Source: JASJBU01 sp965372385 (GTDB lineage Bacteria > Pseudomonadota > Gammaproteobacteria > Chromatiales > Chromatiaceae). From it: a stretch of DNA of 6,267 bases. Numbering within the stretch: position 1 is the first letter of the stretch; each line of letters begins with the position of its first letter. The stretch lies in the NCBI GenBank assembly GCA_965372385.1, contig CBDVCD010000218.1:1-6267 (forward strand), read 5' to 3'. A program made the translations under genes and the position numbers. Below the pieces are notes generated by a model, which did no database searches, had not been told where the DNA came from, and was given only the letters and a program-made list of their open reading frames with translations. Shown piece by piece: positions 1 through 4,416 of the stretch.

Positions 1-144
1 TGCCTAATAGCCGCTCAGCTTTTTAGATAATGCGCGTGTAGCGTCGATGGGTCTCACCGATTGCTTTGACAAGAGCTACTGACCCACAAGTTGATCCATC
101 GGCCCCACTCCCCCGGCATCCACGGCCACCTGTCCCCCTGATCA
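1..144. other. Non-coding left edge, no clear element
   Basis: This stretch lies 3' of the minus-strand DUF3943 gene. I see no gene or RNA. Short complementary words, CGATGG (45-50) with CCATCG (96-101) and GGGTC (49-53) with GACCC (81-85), do not form a compact hairpin with a T tract, so no terminator is called. Confidence 0.4.
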
Positions 145-1038
145 CTACCACCTCAAATCCCACTGCACTCCCCAATACCTCAGCCGATTGCTTTCTTCCG
201 TATAGGGGCTTTGCCCCCAGTTGGTTTCGGTAACGCTCCGGGACCGGGGGGTACTGCTGAAAGAGCGAATTTTCAACTGTGAATCGAAATCCCGTCCGAA
301 GACCCCGTCAACAACGCGATTGAGGGAGCCCAGTGGATCGGTAGCGATGAGGATGGTCTTGTCGAGCAGGCTGAAATGATCTTGGGCCTTGATCTCGCGC
401 CGCACGCCGTCGAAGTACCAGCCAATCACCGAACCGATCACGGGAGTCAGGATCAGGTCCTGTTTGGATACGGGTTCGAACAGGGCTTCAACGCCGAATT
501 CGAAGAGGCTCGAGAGAGCAACCGAGTACCAGAAGGAGCCTGCCTTATCCAGACCACGTTCCCGGCCACGGATATAGTAGGTGGCACCCCAGTAGGGGTG
601 GATAATCCAGTTGATCCACCAGAGGTCGTCGTCCCAGTGGGGGTGGGTGACGTTGTGCACCCACTTTTCCAGCCCCCAGTCGTTCTTCTGCTCTTCAGTC
701 CAACCGGATAAATCCTCCGGCAATAGGTAGAGGATGCCGACGGTGGATAACTGATAGCCGACGAAGTAGAGGGCGTCGCGCGTGAGTCCATCGTAGTCGG
801 CGGGGCGCGTATCGCCGAGTTCGCGGCCGAAGCCATAGGGTCTGTCAGGCAGGGTCGTGGCCGGATTGTCCGTTACAGCGTCGTAGCTGAAACGGTGGGT
901 TGGTTCCATAGCGGCGACCAGCCGGGTTTCGACATTCGGTTCGTAGAACGAAACCGGGCTTTCCGCCAGCCAGGTGTTGGCATTAGCCCCGGTGGCCATC
1001 ATCAGCGCCGCAAGGCCACTCAGCAAACGCACTTTCAT
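145..1038 (-). CDS. DUF3943 family exported protein
   Basis: This encodes a 297-residue protein of unknown function that I recognise as DUF3943. The N-terminus is a good Sec signal peptide: MKVR, a hydrophobic stretch L5-T16, and an Ala-Asn-Ala site with likely cleavage after A20. Family-like features follow: a Trp/His-rich stretch around residues 126-151 ending in HPYWG (147-151), FEFGVE (179-184), and SKQDLILTPVIG (191-202). The last residues, WDLRW, end in an aromatic, as many outer-membrane beta proteins do, so a periplasmic or outer-membrane location is inferred. I chose the ATG at 1038 because the signal peptide begins there. An in-frame TTG at 1044 would add only two residues, and neither start has a clear Shine-Dalgarno. 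No neighbour suggests a pathway. The family call is fairly secure, but the role is unknown. Confidence 0.85.
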   Translation of the reverse strand: MKVRLLSGLAALMMATGANANTWLAESPVSFYEPNVETRLVAAMEPTHRFSYDAVTDNPATTLPDRPYGFGRELGDTRPADYDGLTRDALYFVGYQLSTVGILYLLPEDLSGWTEEQKNDWGLEKWVHNVTHPHWDDDLWWINWIIHPYWGATYYIRGRERGLDKAGSFWYSVALSSLFEFGVEALFEPVSKQDLILTPVIGSVIGWYFDGVRREIKAQDHFSLLDKTILIATDPLGSLNRVVDGVFGRDFDSQLKIRSFSSTPRSRSVTETNWGQSPYTEESNRLRYWGVQWDLRW

Positions 1039-1078
1039 GTTCAATAAACTGGGTTAGTCGAATATCGCGCAACCAGTC

Positions 1079-1129
1079 CCCTCTCTTCCCGGGAGAGGGT
1101 TAGGGTTAGAGGATTAGGATTAGGGTTAG
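1079..1129. repeat. Hairpin plus telomere-like TTAGGG repeat tract
   Basis: A 7-bp perfect inverted repeat, CCCTCTC (1079-1085) and GAGAGGG (1093-1099), surrounds a CCCGGG centre. It runs directly into imperfect TTAGGG-type units at 1100-1129 (TTAGGG, TTAGAGGA, TTAGGA, TTAGGG, TTAG). From memory, similar 'gggagagggttaggg' sequences are dispersed between genes in many proteobacteria, so this is probably a copy of a REP-like intergenic repeat. An 8-bp direct repeat, GGGTTAGT, occurs at 1051-1058 and 1123-1130, which may only reflect the low complexity. It lies upstream of the minus-strand DUF3943 gene. No function is known. Confidence 0.65.
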
Positions 1130-1210
1130 TAGCTTACCACTGAAATCTTGTACAAAAATACAAAGAAAACTTCATGCTGTATCAGCACAGAGAGCAGATA
1201 GAACAACATA

Positions 1211-1363
1211 TTAACGAATTTTCAGTGACGCAGCCAAGGCACGACGACCAAACTTTGTCAGGTAATACTTGTAGCGGCGCTCCACTTTTTTGATCAGTCC
1301 ATGGGTACGCAACCGTTCATAGCCCTGAAAACATGGCACGTCTAAGGCGATTTGCCATTGGCA
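1211..1363 (-). pseudogene. C-terminal remnant of a winged-helix-like protein
   Basis: Between in-frame stops, the minus strand reads about 50 residues. The C-terminal part (GYERLRTHGLIKKVERR, then YKYYLTKFGRRALAASLKIR, then stop) has the look of a wing-and-helix segment: 'LR.HGLI.K....YYLT..GRR.L'. From memory, it resembles the ends of proteins often associated with transposons and other mobile elements in proteobacteria, which carry '.LRRLR.HGLI.+I...RY.LT..G'. Two consecutive stops (plus-strand positions 1364-1369) cut the frame upstream, and there is no plausible start with a ribosome binding site. I therefore read it as a decayed gene end. The first 13 or so residues of the open frame look unrelated and may be out of the original frame. 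The alternative is a chance reading, but the motif match is specific enough to report. Confidence 0.5.
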
Positions 1364-1394
1364 TCATCAAAAGCAAAGCGAAATAGCCGTCACT

Positions 1395-1460
1395 GGTATC
1401 ACCGCCGTGCCATAGCGATATAATTAATATTTTAGTATATTATTAATAGTAGTTTTTCTA
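1395..1460 (+). promoter_or_regulatory. AT-rich promoter region of the hemerythrin-like gene
   Basis: This is a sharply AT-rich stretch. It contains a perfect -10-like TATAAT at 1419-1424, but I see no good -35 hexamer about 17 bases upstream. A 7-bp inverted repeat, ATTAATA (1423-1429) and TATTAAT (1441-1447), overlaps and follows it and could be an operator, though in such AT-rich sequence it may be chance. The position, 60-70 bases ahead of the start at 1485, fits a promoter for that gene. Confidence 0.4.
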
Positions 1461-1472
1461 TTGCTTAGAGCG

Positions 1473-1477
1473 AAAGG
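1473..1477 (+). promoter_or_regulatory. Ribosome binding site that decides the start at 1485
   Basis: AAAGG lies seven bases before the ATG at 1485, an ideal Shine-Dalgarno spacing. The alternative in-frame TTG at 1461 has only AT-rich sequence upstream, so the ATG is preferred. Confidence 0.65.
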
Positions 1478-1484
1478 CAATTTT

Positions 1485-1880
1485 ATGCGTCATCTCAGGT
1501 GGAAACGAAACTATCTTAGCGGTATTGGGTCCCTGGACCGTTCGAAACAGGCCCTGTATGAAGACCTGCGGGTACTTCAAACGGAAATGGAGCATAAGGA
1601 ACACTGCCAGGATATGGAAGACCTGATGATTGACCTTAGCGGGCAGGCACGCAACCTGTTTGAGGCGAAAGCCGCAAGCCGTAAGCAGGCCGAGTTGGTC
1701 GTGTATGAGCATACGGCGGCAATAGCGCAAACCCTGGACCAATGCCTGCCTTTGGCGGCCCTGGATACGCCCGCCTGTCGCAATTGTGCAATATGTGAAC
1801 ATACGGGTGAGTTGGTGGGAAACTGGCTGGTACAGTCCGCGTCCTTTGTTGTCGAAGAGGAAGAGGACGTCGCCGCCTAA
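1485..1880 (+). CDS. Hemerythrin-like protein lacking most iron ligands, with a CxxCxxC motif
   Basis: The protein has 131 residues, the usual length of a single-domain bacteriohemerythrin, and its pattern follows that family. W6, S12-G13-I14 and L17-D18 match the N-terminal 'W...sGI..iD.qH' motif. A helical middle follows, then L58-F59-E60 where 'HF..EE' is expected, Y74-E75-H76 where 'H...H' begins, and W114-L115 where 'WL..HI...D' ends the fold. The metal ligands are largely gone. The positions appear as K21, L58, K62, I80, S118 and V123, and only H76 is kept. C87 and C98-x2-C101-x2-C104 lie in the loop before the last helix, and H37, H40 and C41 are further possible metal-binding residues. 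The C-terminus is acidic (EEEED). By alignment I infer a four-helix hemerythrin fold that no longer makes the di-iron oxygen site and may bind another metal, sense redox state, or bind a partner. It stands alone on its strand. The fold call is a by-eye judgement. Confidence 0.55.
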   Translation: MRHLRWKRNYLSGIGSLDRSKQALYEDLRVLQTEMEHKEHCQDMEDLMIDLSGQARNLFEAKAASRKQAELVVYEHTAAIAQTLDQCLPLAALDTPACRNCAICEHTGELVGNWLVQSASFVVEEEEDVAA

Positions 1881-1910
1881 TCGAACTGTCTGCTCTGCGG
1901 ACGAAGTCAT

Positions 1911-1917
1911 TCAAGAA
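1911..1917. repeat. Left copy of putative target-site duplication (TCAAGAA)
   Basis: TCAAGAA directly abuts the left end (GGTGATTAGCC) of the foldback element. The matching copy is at 2090-2096. Including the next outer or inner base gives an 8-bp pair with one mismatch (TTCAAGAA and CTCAAGAA). Confidence 0.65.
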
Positions 1918-2088
1918 GGTGATTAGCCTCATCTCTCAGCGGGCATCCCACGAGAAGGCGGTGGGGGTAGGTGGCGAAACCCTCGGCGGCATGGATGCCG
2001 TCGTGGAGCGTACACGGACGTATTTACCGCCTGTTTCGGCAGCCTATCCCCACCGCCGTGGCCCAGCTGAGACAGAGGGCTAATTACC
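1918..2088. mobile_element. MITE-like foldback element with long terminal inverted repeats
   Basis: The left arm (1918-1980) and the reverse complement of the right arm (2033-2088) align along their whole length. Both begin GGT(G/A)ATTAGCC, share TCTCAGC then GGGC, share GGCGGTGGGG(G/A)TAGG, and end in CGAAAC. Differences are a few small gaps and mismatches, several of them wobble-compatible. A 52-base loop (1981-2032) separates the arms and contains the dyad GGCATGGATGCC (1988-1999). The element is flanked by TCAAGAA direct repeats at 1911-1917 and 2090-2096, as expected of a target-site duplication of 7 bp, or 8 bp with one mismatch. There is no transposase gene, so it would be non-autonomous. 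It sits between two convergent genes and could also act as a transcription terminator, although neither side carries a clear T tract. I cannot name the parent insertion-sequence family. Confidence 0.75.
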
Positions 2089-3141
2089 CTCAAGAAAGAA
2101 GTCAGCGCTTGCCAGCAGACGGCCCTCGCCATCCTGCAATTCCACCCGCCATGCTCCACTCATCGACTGGTTGATGATCTTGTTCGAATAACTGCGCCAT
2201 CGATCGCCTCTGATCTTGACCCGTACCTTGGCAACTTGTTTCCCATCGTGTAGCCAAACATATTTGAGCAGGCTACCACTCTTATCGACTACTTCGCTGT
2301 ACACCCAGACCGCGGCGCTTCCATTCACATTGAAACTGATATCCTTCAGTTCACCTCTCGGTTCTCTATTCGAAACGGATCGGGTAAGTAGAAAACGCTT
2401 TACCCTGGGCTCGATGATTTTGAGCTCTTTTAATTGAAAAGGACTGTTTGTCGTGTCGGTTGTAAGTTTTATGCTTGAACTGTCAGGGCTTTCTTCTTCG
2501 CGGTCCAACGGCATGTCTTGAGGAATCCCTGCCTGAGACGCAGAGAGCTCGTCTTCCAAAGGCATTGGAATCGTATCTTCAGAAGGCCGCGCATCAATCG
2601 CAGGCTCTGAGTCTTCTTGATCTATCATGTAGATAGACGTCTCCCCTGCTGTTTCCTGGGCGGGATGATTTACCAAGGGTAATTGCACCACTTCTGATGA
2701 GGGCGACTCGGTTTCCACAGGTTTGCCTTCAGCATCTTGTTGCGTACTGTCGTCCACTGCGAATAGCGGCTCCTCTAACAGAGGTGTCGTCTCGTACTGC
2801 GCGTCGTAACTTGAATCCGTTGACTCCGCAACCTGAGCCGATAATGTTTCCTGCTCTTCGTGAGTAAAGGATCGGGGAGTCTCTTCGACCGCCAAGGGAA
2901 TCCGTTCCGCATCTCCGCTCGGTCGCTGGCCTTCCGTTGCAACCCTTGTGTCAGGCAGGGCTTCCGCCATGTCTAAGTCTTCTTGGGGAGAGGATGCAAA
3001 CCACGCATAAAGCCCATATGTGATGACTCCGATCAGCACCAGCAGTATGGCGATGGCGGCAAAGATACGATCCCAATGATAGATGTATGCTTGTTTCCGG
3101 GGCTGTTTGCGAGTTGTGGGTATTGTGTTGGATTTTTGCAT
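2080..3141 (-). CDS. DUF2914 domain protein, single-pass membrane anchored
   Basis: The protein has 353 residues. A basic N-terminus (K, R-rich, residues 3-16) precedes one membrane helix at about residues 27-49, so by the positive-inside rule the bulk should be periplasmic. Residues about 52-235 form a long, low-complexity, acidic Glu/Asp/Ser/Pro/Thr-rich linker, probably disordered. The C-terminal part, from about 240, is DUF2914: VKRFLLTR (247-254), YVWLHDGKQVAKV (294-306), DRWRSYSNK (313-321) and GAWRVEL (329-335). The role of DUF2914 is unknown to me. The gene begins 63 bases after the 403-residue gene and could be co-transcribed with it. The ATG at 3141 has only a weak ribosome site. 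The final codons Gly-Asn-TAG (2080-2088) lie inside the foldback element, so insertion seems to have replaced the original stop without damaging the domain. Base composition is visibly more AT-rich than in the two upstream genes. Confidence 0.85.
   Translation of the reverse strand: MQKSNTIPTTRKQPRKQAYIYHWDRIFAAIAILLVLIGVITYGLYAWFASSPQEDLDMAEALPDTRVATEGQRPSGDAERIPLAVEETPRSFTHEEQETLSAQVAESTDSSYDAQYETTPLLEEPLFAVDDSTQQDAEGKPVETESPSSEVVQLPLVNHPAQETAGETSIYMIDQEDSEPAIDARPSEDTIPMPLEDELSASQAGIPQDMPLDREEESPDSSSIKLTTDTTNSPFQLKELKIIEPRVKRFLLTRSVSNREPRGELKDISFNVNGSAAVWVYSEVVDKSGSLLKYVWLHDGKQVAKVRVKIRGDRWRSYSNKIINQSMSGAWRVELQDGEGRLLASADFFLEGN
2090..2096. repeat. Right copy of putative target-site duplication (TCAAGAA)
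   Basis: TCAAGAA lies one base beyond the right end (…TAATTACC) of the foldback element. It falls inside the last codons of the DUF2914 gene, encoding on the minus strand the end of Phe, Leu, and the first two bases of Glu. Confidence 0.65.
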
Positions 3142-3204
3142 AACCAGATCAGTGCTATTTCGAGTAAACGAATGATGTTTGATTAAATCCGAAAAAAGGC
3201 CTGC

Positions 3205-4416
3205 CTATACTCGCCCGAAGCGCTCGAGATAGTGGGCAAACAGGTTCGGGTTCAGCGCCTGCAAATGCCGCCGCTGTTCGATCAGCTCGGCAGCGGGAAC
3301 AGCAGCGGCGCCTGCCGCCACCAGCTCAGCGGTCACCTGATAATCTTCCGGGAGTTCCGTGTCAGCCAGACAGCCCGCGACCACCAGCCTGGCGGCGATA
3401 GCAGACTGCTCCAGCAGCGACCAGGCGGGAAAGTCCGGGTTGGGAAGTTCCGGCTCCAAGCCCACGAAGCGTCGCCAGCGGTGACGCCAGACAGGCTCCG
3501 CCTCCCGGCCGATAACATCCGCCTGATCCGGAAACTGCCAGCAAAACCTGAACCAGCAGCAGGCCGCCTGATCTTGCTGTTGCAGTCTTCCACAGGCCTG
3601 GGCATAGCGGCGCAACAGCAGCAGCTGTTCAGTCCAGTCCGCCTGGGTCTCGATGCTCTGCTGTACCTGGTCCCAATCCTCCAGCTGGATGGCCATATAG
3701 CTTGCATGCAGTTCAGGCCTGGTGGGATCGAAGTCCTGGCCAGCAACAGACTGTAGCAGTCGCCGCCAGAATGGAGCCAGAAAGTCTCGGCTACCGGCTC
3801 CGAGCAAATCACCGGCCAGGGGCAGCAGCACCTGTTCCAGATAATCTAGTTCGCCAGCTGCATCCGTAACCGCCTGATCCAGTTTTACCGCCGCCTCCAC
3901 CATCTGTTCCAGACTGCCGAGCCGGTTGTTGCCCGGGTCGGCATCGAACAGCAGATCAAGCTGCCGCCGGGCCTCGGGGTGATCCCGCCCGATCAATGCA
4001 GCTTGAATGCCATTCACCAGGGTGGAGCCGGTGGCGTCCATGAACAGATCCATTTGTGGGACATCGGCGGGTTTCCGATAGCGGGTGTGGAACAGCCGGT
4101 TGAAGGTGGAATTCGGACTGAAGGGTAGATTCGCCTGCCCGTTGTCACCCCAGGGGGGGTAATTGATCCATTCGGTCTCCAACCCCAAGGCCTCGGCATA
4201 GACCGACCCCTGCTGCAGTAACTCCTGGCTCTGGCCGGGATCGCCGAACAGCAGCTCATCAAGATATTGACCCTCCCCTGCTCGCCAGGCCTCGTAGTCG
4301 GCGAACAGCAACCGGCCCTCCGCCAGCAGCAGCTCCAGCGGGGTGTAGTTCCCCTGCTCCAGCAGCAACCGGTCCACGGCCTGCTGGACAGGCTTTTCCA
4401 CCGCTACCGGCTTCAT
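3205..4416 (-). CDS. Unknown 403-residue partner protein of the SNF2 ATPase
   Basis: I do not recognise a named domain. The protein has 403 residues, no signal peptide and no membrane helix, and is rich in Leu, Gln, Ala and Trp, so it is probably cytoplasmic and mostly alpha-helical. The stretch at about 138-165 (AALIGRDHPEARRQLDLLFDAD and following) and the segment at 245-300 (paired Trp/Leu helices, CCWFRFCWQFP at 286-296) look like TPR-type helical hairpins, but no repeat is clean enough to name. An aromatic motif, WINYPPWG (83-90), lies in the N-terminal third. Its ATG (4414-4416) overlaps the stop of the SNF2 gene (4413-4415) as ATGA, and it has no strong ribosome site of its own, which points to translational coupling and near-stoichiometric production. 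A role as accessory subunit or substrate adaptor of the ATPase is inferred from this linkage only. Confidence 0.8.
   Translation of the reverse strand: MKPVAVEKPVQQAVDRLLLEQGNYTPLELLLAEGRLLFADYEAWRAGEGQYLDELLFGDPGQSQELLQQGSVYAEALGLETEWINYPPWGDNGQANLPFSPNSTFNRLFHTRYRKPADVPQMDLFMDATGSTLVNGIQAALIGRDHPEARRQLDLLFDADPGNNRLGSLEQMVEAAVKLDQAVTDAAGELDYLEQVLLPLAGDLLGAGSRDFLAPFWRRLLQSVAGQDFDPTRPELHASYMAIQLEDWDQVQQSIETQADWTEQLLLLRRYAQACGRLQQQDQAACCWFRFCWQFPDQADVIGREAEPVWRHRWRRFVGLEPELPNPDFPAWSLLEQSAIAARLVVAGCLADTELPEDYQVTAELVAAGAAAVPAAELIEQRRHLQALNPNLFAHYLERFGRV
4413..4416 (-). promoter_or_regulatory. ATGA stop/start overlap (translational coupling)
   Basis: On the minus strand, the ATG of the 403-residue gene and the TGA of the SNF2 gene share bases in the sequence ATGA. 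Upstream there is only a weak GGA directly against the ATG, so re-initiation by ribosomes finishing the SNF2 frame is the likely way the second gene is translated. Confidence 0.8.

Noticed and set aside
376..711. Plus-strand 111-residue open frame inside the DUF3943 gene
   Set aside because: It lies antisense to a clear gene, has a low-complexity Val/Pro-rich translation with no domain, and has no convincing ribosome site. It is a shadow frame.
1051..1085. Promoter for the DUF3943 gene (TTGCGC with a GTTTAT about 17 bases downstream on the minus strand)
   Set aside because: Both hexamers match the consensus poorly, so the spacing alone is not enough.
1175..1187. TGCTG-TAT-CAGCA mini hairpin, possible terminator
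   Set aside because: It has only a 5-bp stem and no T tract. It lies downstream of a decayed gene and could easily be chance.
1458..1910. Minus-strand 150-residue open frame opposite the hemerythrin-like gene
   Set aside because: The plus-strand frame has a good ribosome site, an upstream AT-rich promoter and family-like spacing of residues. The antisense frame has none of these and shows no recognisable domain.
2075..2091. GAGGG/CCCTC hairpin at the end of the DUF2914 gene as a terminator
   Set aside because: The bases are better explained as part of the long terminal inverted repeat of the foldback element, and no T tract follows on either strand.
3188..3225. Run of six T on the minus strand just after the 403-residue gene, possible terminator
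   Set aside because: No stable stem stands directly before the T run. The CTCG/CGAG pairing nearby is only 4 bp.
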